Positions 22,427 through 34,155 of a stretch of 64,000 nucleotides of DNA are shown here, one piece after another. The stretch is from Asterias rubens (lineage: Eukaryota; Echinodermata; Asteroidea; Forcipulatida; Asteriidae): the NCBI RefSeq assembly GCF_902459465.1, contig NC_047064.1, forward strand, positions 2,196,762 to 2,260,761, in the 5' to 3' direction. The notes beneath the pieces were generated by a model. The model did no database searches and was not told the origin of the DNA. It worked only from the letters and a program-made list of their open reading frames with translations. Position 1 is the stretch's first letter; every line of letters starts with the position of its first letter. The translations under genes were made by a program, and so were the position numbers.

Positions 22427-24467
22427 GTATGCTTAAAAGCGTGTGTACTGATGTAAGTGCTACGATTGCGATGCTCATTGTATACCGGGATGTATGTATC
22501 CGGGCACAATTTTTGATTTTTTTTTCTTCTGTAGTATAGAATTGCCATTTTCAAAATATTTCCTGATTTCTTTTTTACAGAGTCCCTTTTTGAATCGATT
22601 TAGAAGGGAAAAAGACTACGCATTAAAAGGACCACGAAAATGCAACGGGCTTCGTGCAAGTCTTCTTAAACGGACGAGTTATCCCGGTCGCGTTGAATGA
22701 CCTACGTCTTAACCGGACGAGTTGTCCCAACTGAGGTTTGATGTACACCATGGTTCCTACATGGTTGTCATGCAGATCCTTTAATGCATCCAGTCACTGG
22801 GGGACTCAGCGTCTGGGGTTGAATGACACCCCGTAGACTCCGTAATGCAAAATCAAAAAAATATGGTTGTGTATGATTGACCTGTCGGCCAATAACGCGG
22901 TAAGAGTCTACTGCTCGCATAAGCTCATCTCACAGTTGATCTAGTCTGTCTGATGGTCTGTTTAGAGGATTGCTATGCTTGTAAACACTTCTTGAAGCAG
23001 GCGTTATCTCAACATCCATAAATAGTTTAACAGGTTCATATCTTAATTTCTTTTTCTTGACAACTCGCCAGGTGCTGTGTTTAAGGGAGACTACACGACC
23101 CTTTTGTCGCACAGTACATTCTGTTCTTGCGGAGACGTCGTAAGCAATAAAACGGTTCATTCAAAAAACGCCCGCCCCCATGAAATTGAAATAATGATAA
23201 ACAAAACAATTAAAAGATATGTAACGACATTCTACTCCAATTCTAATGGTTTAAATTTGTATAAAACCTTTGAAATCAAAATTCCATTGACTGCCCATTT
23301 TTAGGAAACATCCGGTACGTTCTGCGAGCTGCCTCCTTAATTTGGTTTCATAAATAGGCGATGGACTAAAGTAGACTATAAAACTACATACATTGCAACA
23401 CAGAGATGTCAAATTGACACCATCGGTGTTGTCACATAAAGATACCAAACATATAATAGAAATTAACACAACATGGTGTTAAAATAGCACCAGAATAGTT
23501 CTTTTGGCAGAACTTGATGTAATTTAAACACACTGGTGTAAATTTTGATTATACTTGTTGCTATAATGTGACAATACAAATAATGGTGTTAATTTTAACA
23601 CACTCATTTTGCAGTGTACTTTTATTTTCATTGAGGACAAAGGTAACCTAAAAAGTGAATTAATTCAAAGACTTTAATCCCATTAATAACACGTGGATTT
23701 TTTTTTAATTAATGATGAAGGTGATGAAAATAATGACCGTTAGATTGCAAACAAAACAGTATAAAAAGGGACGAGTTGGTCACTTGCCGGTAATAAATAA
23801 TGGGTTTTCGTCAATAATTATTTAGTATTTCGATCAGTACTTGTTGAACTTCGAATCCTACTCATTATTCTACGAGTAACCTCGATTAAAAATTCATTTT
23901 GGTTTGTTTGAATTTTACTTTGATTTAGAGGAATTTGTCCGAAGGCGGGGTCGTAATATGGCTTGTCTTAAATCCCGTCGAAAAATTTAATCCCGTCGAC
24001 ATTAATGTGTTTTTCAAAAAGTAGTCCTGTATTCAATATGACGCATTGAAGGGTCAGGGACATTAGAATCAAATCATAAAATATTTACAAAATTTAACAA
24101 TGAGACAAAAACAACCTTGTTTTCTACAATTTATTTACAATTATTGCACCAAAAAAGGACAGTAAATTATACAATAATGATGATAAAGTGAACAGCACAC
24201 GAATAACATAAAGGGTTTTTTTTTAATATTAACTTAATTTATAACTAACTTCCTCGGAAAATGAAACCTCTTGTTTGCTTCGACACACTGTTATTTTTAC
24301 TTAAAAGTACTTTTGTTAACACCCCCCCCCCCCCCCGAAAACGAACGTGTCCACAAAATAGCTACATTAGCCATTTTGTCATAAAATGATCTCGGTATTG
24401 ATGAACGTATGTTCTTAGTTTTGTTGGTTTGTTTTTTGTGCGATCAATGCAAACTTGAATACTGTTA
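22427..24467. other. Intergenic; AACACC/GGTGTT-rich stretch and a poly-C run
   Basis: Around 23395-23620 the motif GGTGTTA(A) and its complement recur several times, as in old inverted-repeat elements. A run of about 17 C lies near 24321-24337. No gene was recognised. Confidence 0.4.
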
Positions 24468-25037
24468 TTAAAGTCACCTGGAAATAGAATTTTTTTTCTT
24501 TCAAACATAAGAGTATATGCTTACGAACAATAAAACAATTTTTTTAGTTTTATTGTTTGTCACGATTTATATGTTTAAAAAATATATAAAGTTGTTTGGG
24601 GGCTGATTCCGCCTACCCCTTTTGTGACGTCAATCGAGGCAGACTTTGTCTGCAATGCGTATAGTAAACACACGTGCAAAGTACATGTACGTCCAAGTCG
24701 TGAGTTGGTACATTTCAAAAAGTGTTTTTTCTGCATTCAGCAGCAATACACCTGGTCGGCATTGCCGAAAAAAAGCCAAAATATTTTTTTTTGAAACGTA
24801 CAAACTCACGACTTGGTCCGTACATGTACTTTGCAATTATTGTGTTTACTCTACGCATTACAGGCACGAACAGCGCCCTCTCAGGTCGGGGTCTACTCTT
24901 AAATTTGTAAATAACATAAGAACTGATTTTTTAAAACCTTAGTTAACTGTTTATTCACATTCCACTCATCAAAACACATAATTATATTAGTGACAAAAGC
25001 TTTATTTTGAAAAAATACCACTTCCAGGTGACTTTAA
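24468..25037. mobile_element. 570-bp TTAA-flanked element with nested inverted repeats
   Basis: The outer ends TTAAAGTCACCTGGAA and TTCCAGGTGACTTTAA are inverted. Inside, a second pair of arms of about 60 bp (about 24653-24718 and 24796-24862) carries AAAGTACATGTAC and ACTCACGACTTGG/CCAAGTCGTGAGT. It has no transposase frame. The TTTAAAG termini resemble those of the other MITE families here. Confidence 0.7.
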
Positions 25038-25529
25038 ATAATATTTCTAAGACAAGGGTGTATTTGCCATGTGTGAGTTATAAACCGTTTCACTGGGTTC
25101 TTCGTGATCAGAAGCAGCCATGTATCACCCCGACTAAATAAAAATGTATATGTTTCATAAGTCTGCTTTGATTATGAATTCAACTTCTTCATCCTTGAAC
25201 ACTAGTTAGAGCCAAGCTCTCACATAGACGCACTCAGCACCATTCAAACTTCATCCATGTCTTCTATCGCACATTAACCAACACGTGCTTTTAAAAAAAA
25301 CTGCCATTCACGTGATTTATGCATGACATTAAATCCGTTGGGGAAGCTATGAAGGGGAATTGAATAACACTTGATGGTGGCGTACGCACCTAACCTTGGT
25401 ACGTGTCTGTGGTCGTCCTGGTGTTACGTTTCGAAACTAAATAGCCGTTGAGGAGGTTGTGTAATCGAAGTGGGTTTTGTGCCAATCCGGTTTGTTTGGA
25501 CGCGCCAAGTTCTAGAAATTAAAGATGGT

Positions 25530-25910
25530 GTGTACTATATTTGGCAACTGAAAGAACAGAAACACTGTATGTTTGGTGTTATTTGTGCATTTTCTGTTCT
25601 TCTTGATGTGTTGGCAGAAAAGGCTGATGGCTACAAGCTGCAGTTACAAAAATACATTCCTTGCAATTTTGCGTCTTTTTCGGTGCCTATCAGAAGTTCT
25701 AAAATTGAAGATGTGTGAACTTTTTGTCGACTAAAAAAACAGAAATACACTGCATTTTATATTTTTCCTTCTTTCTTTCTTTCTTTCTTTCTTTCTAGTC
25801 CACGTGTTGACTGAAAGGGTATCAAACAAAACATCTTTTTATAGATTGATGGCTACATGCTGCAATTTTTAAAAAAAAATACATCCCCTCACGATTCTTA
25901 TTTTGGTGGT
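25530..25910 (+). repeat. Imperfect tandem duplication split by a CTTT microsatellite
   Basis: 'gatggctacaagctgcagtt' followed by 'acaaaaatacattcc' near 25624-25663 is echoed by 'gatggctacatgctgcaatt' and 'aaaaatacatccc' near 25848-25888. 'aacagaaa.acactg' likewise occurs near 25557 and 25739. A CTTT run of about 30 bp lies at 25767-25797. Confidence 0.55.
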
Positions 25911-27956
25911 CCTCAAAAATTCATTAAAAAAGGACTTTTTTTTAATGTAAATCACGTGGGTATAGCGATAAAAGTACACTTTCCAGACTTTTAAATATCT
26001 AAGAAGCTAGACTATAGCTGAGCTGAATTCATGAAGTCTACAACAACGCTCAATGGATGGACCAATGATAAGTTTGATACGGTTTATTCTATCAAATTCA
26101 AATAATAATATAATAACGCTATAACTTTAAATCACACTTTGTCATTGAATCAAAGCTGGATTGGAAAGCGACCTAATAGCGCCCCCTCATGATACTCAAA
26201 GGTGAATAGTTATCAAAGGTTAAGGAGCGTCTAAATTTCAGAGAGGTAACTTTTTTTAAGGAAGAGCATAAAATAAAACCTCGAAATACACGCTAATTGT
26301 TTCAAAAAGACCATTTATTTCAATTCAATATTCAAGCTAGACTTGACTCAAGTCTAATCCCAGTGAGAGTCCTTTTAATTCAAACCAGACAACTCACACC
26401 ACAACCTGTGCCGGGCAATCGCTTTATTTTGACGGCGGACATTCATTATATGAACCTCTCGCACGAGAACGGGACTCGAATCAAGTCTATTCAAGCACCA
26501 GGTTTAGATTCCTCGTTATTACGTCTACACCGGATGCTCCTGAGATGACGTGGGAAGCGAGTCAAGGCCTTGTATCTTGAAGGTATTTGTTGGTTTTCAT
26601 GGTGAGGTACTGCAAGCCCACGCCAACTAACTCCGCGTTCGGTGACGTCGTTAATTAGGAGAAGTCCACACCTCTCGATCCACTAAAAGCGAGAGAAAAA
26701 TGAGTCCCAGGCGATTTCCTTTACCGCCCACGTAGTAGAAAAACAGGACAGTTCTTGTTCACAACTGGACACTTTCACCACCTTACACTTTTTCATTACC
26801 ATCTCTCTCCCCCCTCAATAAAAAAAGTACCAAGGAATTGTTTATTTTTTATAGATTAAACTTGAATGCAAACCCTGTTTATTACGAGCACAGAACAGAA
26901 TACGTTTTATCTAGCGGTGCCAAAAGGGCCTAGAGGTTTTTTTTTTTAGTTCGACATTTTTACAGAAAACGAAAGCGCACGGTGAGTGTGGCAGGAGATT
27001 CTGTCCCCCTGGGATTCTGTCCCTATGGCGAACTATACAAACTACTTCTGACTGCGCCTTCTTTTGAAGTTCGATTTATGATCTCTTTTGATTGTATTGG
27101 ATTTTCTGAGGATTATCATTTTAATATCTTTATCATTGTATTTATGTGGGCATTCTATTTTGAATCTTTTCAGGGTTTTTGGTTTGCTTTACATAAAAGA
27201 TGCAGTTCGCCATTTAATGAACCAGACACAATGTACACCACCCTTGTCGTGTCACATTTTTCTCAGTGTCGCATTTGAATCCTCATCCAGGCAATGTTAA
27301 TTTCCCATGTTGCAACTGAAAAGAAGTCTTCAGAAATAGACTCAGTAGCAGTTGAATACAATTTTAGCAAGACAATCTAAAAAAGAACACAGCAAAACAG
27401 ATATGCATGCCTGTGTTACTGCAAATAAAATTAGTTTTAGTCTTTATGTCTGTGGTAGGCGCATGCTGTCACTGACCATTAATTTAATATAGCGCCCTCT
27501 ACAGCCGAGCAGGAAATCAGATTTGTATCTGAACAGCGCCACCTTGTGTTAGAGTAAGTCAACTTTCTTCAGCGATTTTCACTCTCTGAAAGACAGTACA
27601 GACACATGAAGGATGCGCCTGGTAATCTTCCAAAGTCTCTGCTCTACCAAACAGCCATTAAATTGAGAATAAATGCACTGATAATAAATAGGTAAGAGAA
27701 CTTAAGATTGCATTAAGGCAGGGGATTCGTTTGGACTGACATTGAGCTGTTTTACTTGAACTAAACATTATTTTTGTCAAAGAAATTGACAGAGGTTGAA
27801 TTACCCGCGTGTTTGTTCGTGTTGTTGTTAACTTAAATGTTACATATTTTTTAACTCACCAAGACACCAGTTGTTATTTCAGTTCTTATTTTACTCCATA
27901 AGGAATAACTGTGACTAACAGTAACACCATGGATGGAGAGGTAGAACCGGAAACGT
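25911..27956. other. Intergenic upstream of the F-box gene
   Basis: No exon with family motifs was seen. Frames at 26297-26548 and 26982-27278 have no recognisable domain and ordinary intergenic composition. Confidence 0.35.
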
Positions 27957-28085
27957 ATCCGTATGGCGACACCACTTTTTCATTCGATATGAAATAATAT
28001 ATTATAGTATCTAATTCTGATTTACCTCAATCAATGAGATATCCCTTTCTGTAAAAATGAGTAAAAAAGTGGTGGCGCCATACGG
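27957..28085. mobile_element. Short foldback element
   Basis: TCCGTATGGCGACACCACTT near the left end pairs with AAGTGGTGGCGCCATACGGA near the right end, giving arms of about 22 bp around an AT-rich loop. It is 129 bp and non-coding. Confidence 0.7.
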
Positions 28086-28104
28086 AAAGTTATCCGTAGA
28101 ACCA

Positions 28105-28243
28105 TAGACCTTTTCGCAAATACCATTGTGCAGGCGCAGACTGTTGAGTGAGGTGCATTGTGGGATAGATTTGGATCAAATTTGGTCACCACAATGCACG
28201 TCATTCCAAGCTTTACGCGCCCCAGTATTTGCGAAAAGGTCTA
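28105..28243. mobile_element. Short foldback element with nested arms
   Basis: The termini TAGACCTTTTCGCAAATAC and GTATTTGCGAAAAGGTCTA are perfect 19-bp inverted repeats. An inner pair, GTGCATTGTGG/CCACAATGCAC, lies inside them. It is 139 bp and sits only about 20 bp after the preceding foldback. Confidence 0.78.
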
Positions 28244-28505
28244 AGTATGGTACTATGGAGTATGATAGAACTAGAACTTACTCCTAGAACTATTTCGGTT
28301 TCATCTGCTGTCGTCTCCCGTAACCTCATAGACGTACATCTCTCACGACAATAACAATGGTTCCATTCAATCATGGTTCAATGAATTTTGGAATCGCAAA
28401 ATGGAGGTGGTGGGGGGCTACTACTAGAAACTAGAACTAAAAGGTCTGTTTGGCTGTCGTCCCGTCTCCATTACGGGAGACAGCCTAATGAACATCTAGG
28501 TCTGG

Positions 28506-28521
28506 GGGGGGGGGGGGGGTA
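28506..28521. repeat. Poly-G run
   Basis: About 15 consecutive G within 'tctgggggg..gtagag'. It follows a region where GTCTCCCGTAA and TTACGGGAGAC occur in inverted orientation (about 28313 and 28471). Confidence 0.8.
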
Positions 28522-28997
28522 GAGTATTAGAAATTTTGTGAGTTGGTCCTAGAGTATGAAACCTTGTAACTGAATGTATGGGAAGGGATGCTGTCATTTT
28601 GATTTTGCTACTACATGTATTACTAATCTTTTAATATTTAGAATTTAATACGAGAACTTGCTAGCGTTGAAGTAAAAACTTCAAACAAGGGGGAGTTCAC
28701 CCTCCTAAAATTAAAATTCAGCAGGCCTTTATTGCGTTATTTTCTTAACATTTTCTTTAGACCTATGTAAGAACTTCTTTGTGGAATCTGGGGTTAAGAT
28801 TTAATTGCTATAATGTTTTTGCCGACTATTATTTTTTTTTAACTGTCAGAGTACAGTTTGAGCAAATTGATAAATGTATCCACAGGGGTGCCGTTAATGA
28901 AATTAATGACATAGGCCTAGGCTTTAAAGTATATGCAAGTGTAGGTTTTTCTTTAGTTAATTACTAAATAATAGTCAAAACTTTGTTTTGATTTCAG

Positions 28998-29081
28998 AAC
29001 TATAGTGATGCAGAGGATGGAATAAAAAACTTGACTCAAGATCAGTAAATCAGAGACTAGTTAGTAGAAAGAGATGAGAAG
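28998..29081 (+). other. Probable 5' UTR segment of the F-box/WD40 gene
   Basis: The acceptor-like TTTTGATTTCAG ends at 28997, 84 bp before the start codon. This suggests an untranslated upstream exon spliced to the coding exon. The donor partner was not identified. Confidence 0.35.
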
Positions 29082-30458
29082 ATGGCAGATGGATTAGTTG
29101 AGGGAGTTTCATTGGATGAGGTTCGCTCATTTCTAACCTTAGACATCCCCTCAGTCCTCCCACATGAATTGACAGCACAAATATTCTGTTTGCTGTCCGC
29201 TAAAGATTTATGCTCAGCTTCATTGTGTTCAAGGGTCTGGCGTGAGCGGTCAAATAATGACCAAATCTGGCATCGACTCTGTCGAGGTAAAGGTTGGCAA
29301 CGCTATAGTGAGGTTGTTGACCTTGCTCATGAAGTCCCTTTCAGCCCATCATACACTGACATTTCTAAGACCACTCCAACATTTCACTCTGATAGCATCA
29401 TCGATAAGTGCAAAGGCCTTACCCCAACATGCCACTGGAAGCAGATTTACATGAGAGCGTGGCACTTGGAACAGAATTGGCATAGAGGGCGCTATCGCAT
29501 CGCTCCAGTTCTGCGTAGGCATCAGGAGAGAGTGACGTGTTTAGACAGCGACGGGAAAATCCTCATTAGTGGGAGTTTGGATGGGACTGTGTGTGTATGG
29601 GACCTTCTGACATCGGCGTTTTTATGTAGACTGGATGGACATACTGATGCTGTATCATGCTTGAAGCTAAAGGATGACATCTGCGTGACGGGTTGTCAGG
29701 ACACCCTCATCCGTGTCTTTAATCCTCACTCTGCGTGTTGTTTGATGACACTTAACGGTCATCAAGCTGGCGTTGAATGCATCTTTATCGTAGGGGACAC
29801 TATTGTCAGTGCGTCCAACGACAAATCAGTCAGAGTATGGTCATTAAGTGAAGGAATCTGTACCCAGATTCTCAGAGGTCATACAGACGATATTGAAAGT
29901 TTGAAATGCTTGGGTAATTTAGTGGTGAGTACATCCTGGGATACTACTCTTAGAGTGTGGGATATCAGTAAGAAAGGGGAGTGTTTGCATATTTTAAATG
30001 GACATACGGAGGTCGTATTCTGCTGTGAATTCAATGAGCGAATCATCGTAAGCGGGGGCGGAGACAGTGTGGTCAAGATCTGGGACACGACGTCGGGGGC
30101 GTGCCTACGAACCCTGGAGGGTCACGAGGGGGATGTCTACTGTCTGTGTTTTAATGATGACATCATCGCTTCCGGGTCAGCAGACAGTACGGTCAGACTT
30201 TGGTCGCACAGCGGGACTCGGCTGAGAGTCATGCAAGAACACATCGGTGTCGTGCGTTGTTTATGTCTCCTTGGCAACAGGCTGGTATCGGGCGGGGACC
30301 GTAAAAAAATCGTGGTGTGGGACGCGACAAACGGAAACCTGTTAAATGTTGTACATCGCAATCCTAGTCTGCTCCACATCATGTGGATGAATGATACACG
30401 TCTGGTTACGGCCTCTCCCGAATCACCAGGTACATTGACTGTAATGAGCTATTGGTGA
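29082..30458 (+). CDS. F-box/WD40-repeat protein, CDC4/FBXW7-like
   Basis: A single uninterrupted frame of 458 residues. Residues 24-72 form an F-box (LPHELTAQIFCLLSAKDLCS, then VWRERSNNDQIWHRLC), which in this family binds SKP1. A linker with an LEQNWHRGRY segment (129-138) resembles the NWRRG motif just before the propeller in FBXW7 and beta-TrCP. Seven WD40 repeats follow, each with a His near the start and a closing Trp-Asp or similar: about 147-174, 187-213, 227-253, 267-294, 308-335, 348-374 and 387-414. A short C-terminal strand may close the ring. By family knowledge it is the substrate-receptor of an SCF ubiquitin ligase in the nucleus or cytoplasm; the substrate is unknown. It is shorter than FBXW7 and lacks an obvious N-terminal dimerisation region. 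The start is the first Met and gives an intact F-box. The absence of introns suggests a retroposed origin or intron loss. Confidence 0.95.
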   Translation: MADGLVEGVSLDEVRSFLTLDIPSVLPHELTAQIFCLLSAKDLCSASLCSRVWRERSNNDQIWHRLCRGKGWQRYSEVVDLAHEVPFSPSYTDISKTTPTFHSDSIIDKCKGLTPTCHWKQIYMRAWHLEQNWHRGRYRIAPVLRRHQERVTCLDSDGKILISGSLDGTVCVWDLLTSAFLCRLDGHTDAVSCLKLKDDICVTGCQDTLIRVFNPHSACCLMTLNGHQAGVECIFIVGDTIVSASNDKSVRVWSLSEGICTQILRGHTDDIESLKCLGNLVVSTSWDTTLRVWDISKKGECLHILNGHTEVVFCCEFNERIIVSGGGDSVVKIWDTTSGACLRTLEGHEGDVYCLCFNDDIIASGSADSTVRLWSHSGTRLRVMQEHIGVVRCLCLLGNRLVSGGDRKKIVVWDATNGNLLNVVHRNPSLLHIMWMNDTRLVTASPESPGTLTVMSYW

Positions 30459-31141
30459 CGATTTGCATTGTGGGATTCTTTCTGAAAGGTCGTTCTTCCA
30501 TTCAAATGTTGTGTAAAGTGGTGTGATTAAAAAATATGGTGACTTTTATCGTTCAAAGTGCATGTTGAATAGTACACAATGATTATATTTAACCTAAACT
30601 TTGTGTCCTTTATCTCGAAGATTATTTTATCTGTTCAGTGGTACTATTTTATCTTTTTGTTAGTTCTTCTTGCCTTTTTTACTAAATTGTAAATTATGCA
30701 GGGTTTTTTTCAATCTGTGATAAATATCTGAATAGATCCGGGTTGTCACTATGCCTTCTCATTTATGTTTTTTTACAAACTTTTCTGAACTTTGTAAATG
30801 ACCTTTGATTCGTCATGAATGTCTTGGTAAGAGGTCTTACTACACCTTGTGTTATTATTAAAATATTATGCAGTAGGTATCTGTAATGTACAATGGCAGC
30901 TCAACATTGATGGTGTTGTTCAAAAAAATCACCATTCCAGGATTTATTAAGCATTTTGAAACTGTTATTTTATGGAATTGCTGTGGATGTAGCATAGATG
31001 ATTTTTGTTTTACCCCTACATGCTTAAATGAATCTGAGTATACTCAAATTTGTTTAATACAAGGAGTGGGAGAAGAACAGCTGGTATTGTACAGTTTATG
31101 ACTAAGGCCTAAGGATATTTCCACTGGACCACAGGCCCAAA

Positions 31142-31300
31142 GCTAGTCTTGGTTCAAGACTCTCCTGGATTTGTTACAAGAGGGCGCGCTATCAACCACG
31201 AACTGCTTTCACCCCAGGAACCGCTATGAGTGATAGCGGTTTGTGGTTGATAGCTCGCCCTCTTGTGCCGAATCCAGGAGAGTCTTGAACCAAGACTAGC
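31142..31300. mobile_element. Foldback element in the probable F-box gene 3' UTR
   Basis: The left arm starts GCTAGTCTTGGTTCAAGACT and the right arm ends AGTCTTGAACCAAGACTAGC. Pairing continues for about 60 bp with few mismatches (AGAGGGCG and TATCAACCAC blocks). The loop itself contains a small CCGCTAT/ATAGCGG hairpin. It is 159 bp and non-coding. Confidence 0.82.
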
Positions 31301-31415
31301 CCAAGGCCAGTGGTTCTAGCATCGGGCCAGTAATGGCCAGTAAACTAAAGACTGAACCAGTTCCGCGTTCTTGTGTTTCTCCGTTGAATCTTTAAACACG
31401 ATGCTCAGTATCTGC

Positions 31416-31421
31416 AATAAA
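31416..31421 (+). other. Candidate polyadenylation signal, F-box gene
   Basis: AATAAA in 'ctgcaataaaaatatt', about 960 bp after the stop codon. Earlier AATAAA-like variants (ATTAAA near 30527 and 30857) are also possible, so the end of the transcript is uncertain. Confidence 0.3.
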
Positions 31422-31709
31422 AATATTTTGAAATGATATTGAATGTTGAGTCCATTAAATATCCTGTTGAGAGTACATGTAGGGAACCTTTTCATCGTTT
31501 TAAATTAAGTCCTAACTTAGGACTAGTCCTAGGAGTTCTTAAAAACTTTAATTTGCTGATGATTTTTTTCTGCTAAACAGTTTCATGGATTGAGCCCTGG
31601 ATGGTAGCCAGTTCACCATCTTTTTCACTGAGCCATTCATAGAGAGGGTTTGTTTTGGTGGCTTTCAACACTGAGCTAACCAGCCCTACCTTTTGGAAAT
31701 AACTTTAAC

Positions 31710-31905
31710 TGGGCCCAATTTGATAAAGCCGTTAGCGTTCAGCAGAAAATTCTGATTGACAAATTTCTTTGCTAACAAAACTTGAGTAGGGCACCAGTCA
31801 CACCAATGAAAACTTCATGAAGTTTGGCTGGTAACCTGTTGCTGTTTTAAAAGCAAGACTTTTTTGTGTTAAGCAAGACTTCTGTGCTTTGCAAGTTTTG
31901 AGCCC
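31710..31905. mobile_element. Diverged foldback family E fragment
   Basis: It begins GGGCCCAATTTGATAAAGC and runs through AGCAGAAAATTCTG and repeated AAGCAAGACTT blocks. The right terminus is lost. Confidence 0.5.
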
Positions 31906-31931
31906 TAGTCTTTAGGTGTTTTAATGAACAT

Positions 31932-32180
31932 CAGGGCCCAATTTTATAGTGCTGCTAAGCACAAAAATTTGCTAAGCATGAAATTTCTTTCTTGATAAAA
32001 ACAGGATTACCAACCAAATTTCCACTTGTTGCATATTGCTTGTTACTGGTATTCAGCTGTTGTTTGCTTAAATCCTGAAAATCACATGGAAATTTGGTTG
32101 GTAAAATCCTGTTTTTATCAAGGAAGAAATGTCATGCTAAGCAAAATTTTGTGCTTAGCAGCTCTATGAAATTGGGCCCT
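31932..32180. mobile_element. Foldback MITE, family E
   Basis: CAGGGCCCAATTTTATAGTG and its inverted counterpart CTCTATGAAATTGGGCCCTG bound about 249 bp. The interior is self-complementary: GCTAAGCAC/GTGCTTAGC, TTTCTTTCTTGATAAAAACA versus TTTTTATCAAGGAAGAAA. A truncated right end of another copy follows near 32300-32333. Confidence 0.82.
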
Positions 32181-32416
32181 GGTCAGTGGACCACTGTAAA
32201 ACTCATAACTCAGTCAAGTGATTTACCCCTGGTTGTTTCTTGTTTCCCCTAGCAGTTTCTTGTTTCCCCTAGCAAGCACTGTCTGTGATTAGAAAGTGTT
32301 TTGTGCTTACAGGCTTCATGAAATTGGGCCCTGGGTTTCAGGTGTTATAACGAACATCTGGTTAGTGGACCACTGTTGAAAGAACTGTGTCAACCCCATT
32401 ACTCGGGTCAAATGAT

Positions 32417-32817
32417 TTAAAGACACTGGACACTATTCGTAATTGTCAAAGACTAGTCTTCAAAGTTGGTGTATCTCAACATATGCATAAAATAACAAAC
32501 CTGTGGAAATTTGAGCTCAGTCGGTCATCGAAGTTGTGAGATATTAATGTAGGAAAAAACAACCTTGTCGCACCATGGTCACACAAAGTTGTGTGCTTTC
32601 AGATGCTTGATTTCGAGACCTCAAATTCTAAATCTGAGGTCTCGAAATCAAATTCGTGGAAAATTACTTCTTTCTCGAAAACTACGTCGCTTCAGAGGGA
32701 ACTGTTTCTTACAATGTTTTATACTATCAACCTCCCCATTACTCATTACCAAGTAAGGTGTTATGCTTATAATTACATGTATTTTGAGCAATTACCAATA
32801 GTGTCCAGTGTCTTTAA
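32417..32817 (+). mobile_element. MITE family A (copy 9)
   Basis: The ends are TTAAAGACACTGGACACTAT and GTGTCCAGTGTCTTTAA. The central inverted pair GAGACCTCA/TGAGGTCTC is intact. Orientation B. Confidence 0.87.
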
Positions 32818-32959
32818 CCCAGAGTGGTTGTTTCTGGTTCACCTAGCTAGCACCTAAGCTGGTCCATCCTGTTATTGCCAGGTGTATGCTGTTGGATTTT
32901 AATTAAAAAGGGGGTACTAATGGAATAAAGATTATTGATTGTGTTCCTTGAACTTCTTC

Positions 32960-33356
32960 TTAAAGGCAGTGGACACTATTGGTAATTACTCAAAATAATT
33001 ATTAGCATAAAACCTTACTTGGTAACAAGTAATGGGGATAGGTTGATGGTATAAAACATTGTGAGAAACGGCTCCCTCTGAAGTGATGTAGTTTTCGAGA
33101 AAGAATGATTTTTTCACGAATTTGATTTCAAGACCTCAAGTTTAGAACTTGAGGTCTTGAAATCAAGCATCTGAAAGCACACAACTTCGTGTGACAAGGG
33201 TGTTTTTTTCTTTCACAGTTATCTTGCAACTCCGACGACCAATCAAGCTCAAATTTTCACAGGTTTGTTATTTTATGCAATACATGTATGTTGAGATACA
33301 CCAAGTAAGAAGACTGGTCTTTGACAATTACCAATAGTGTCCAGTGTCGTCTTTAA
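32960..33356 (-). mobile_element. MITE family A (copy 10)
   Basis: The ends are TTAAAGGCAGTGGACACTAT and GTGTCCAGTGTCGTCTTTAA (a 3-bp insertion near the end). It is in the opposite orientation to copy 9, 142 bp away. Confidence 0.86.
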
Positions 33357-33581
33357 AGGTATGGTTCTGATTGATTCAAGATGGGGTCTGGTGAGCCAGC
33401 TAAACCCCCCAAAAAAGAAATGGTACCGCGCTGCTATGCACAATTATTTTTTGGGAGACTACGGAACAACTTTAGCATTGTCACTGCCATGCTTGACCAA
33501 CTTCAATGGACTAACCAACTTGAGTTAGGTCTACTAGAGTTGGGTCTCTCCTTAAGTTTTTAGTAACTCATATATTTCGGA

Positions 33582-33622
33582 AGTGTCGTGGCCGAGCGGT
33601 TTCATCTCTTGATACTTTTTCC
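33582..33622 (+). repeat. Truncated tRNA-Leu-like SINE head
   Basis: 'agtgtcgtggccgagcgg' matches the 5' end and A box of tRNA-Leu and the head of the SINE at 59377. No B box follows, so only the first ~40 bp remain. Confidence 0.45.
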
Positions 33623-34155
33623 CTCTTGTTTACCAATTCATCAAACTATAATTGTTAAAACAATCATTTTCATCCATCCTTTTAGACTTTAAATTGACCA
33701 TTCAACTGCTACAAAACAATTTTCTTTCAATCTGTGTTTTATTAATTTTTTATTTCAATTTTTTTTCTTTTATTGATATTTTTGTTAAATAGTCTACCAG
33801 TTCATTTCCATGAAAATGTCACGATCTGACACTTGTTACAATCATCGTAGACCTACTGGTTTGTTTTTGAAAAAAGTTTTACTTTAAAAATAATTTGAAG
33901 CCAACTTAGCAATAATCTATTTGATCATCGAAATCAGCAAACCAGATCACACAAAATTCACTGACGTTAAAATAAACTAACGCCTTTCTGTTTAGGGCAA
34001 AAAGTTCACCTAGGTTATCTGTAAAATCTGCAGTTTAACTATTAAAAGCAACTAACTGGTTGGCAAAATTAATTTACTAGTTAATATGATATTTATTTTG
34101 TTAGGCATAAAACAAGTGTGTTAAAATCAAGCATAATATCTTTGTCTTATTCGTC

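Noticed and set aside
24646..24942. Paired sense and antisense frames
   Set aside because: They result from the inverted arms of the 570-bp element, which translate similarly on both strands.
29242..30382. Short frames overlapping the F-box/WD40 gene on both strands
   Set aside because: They lie entirely within a well-supported coding exon and have no family match.
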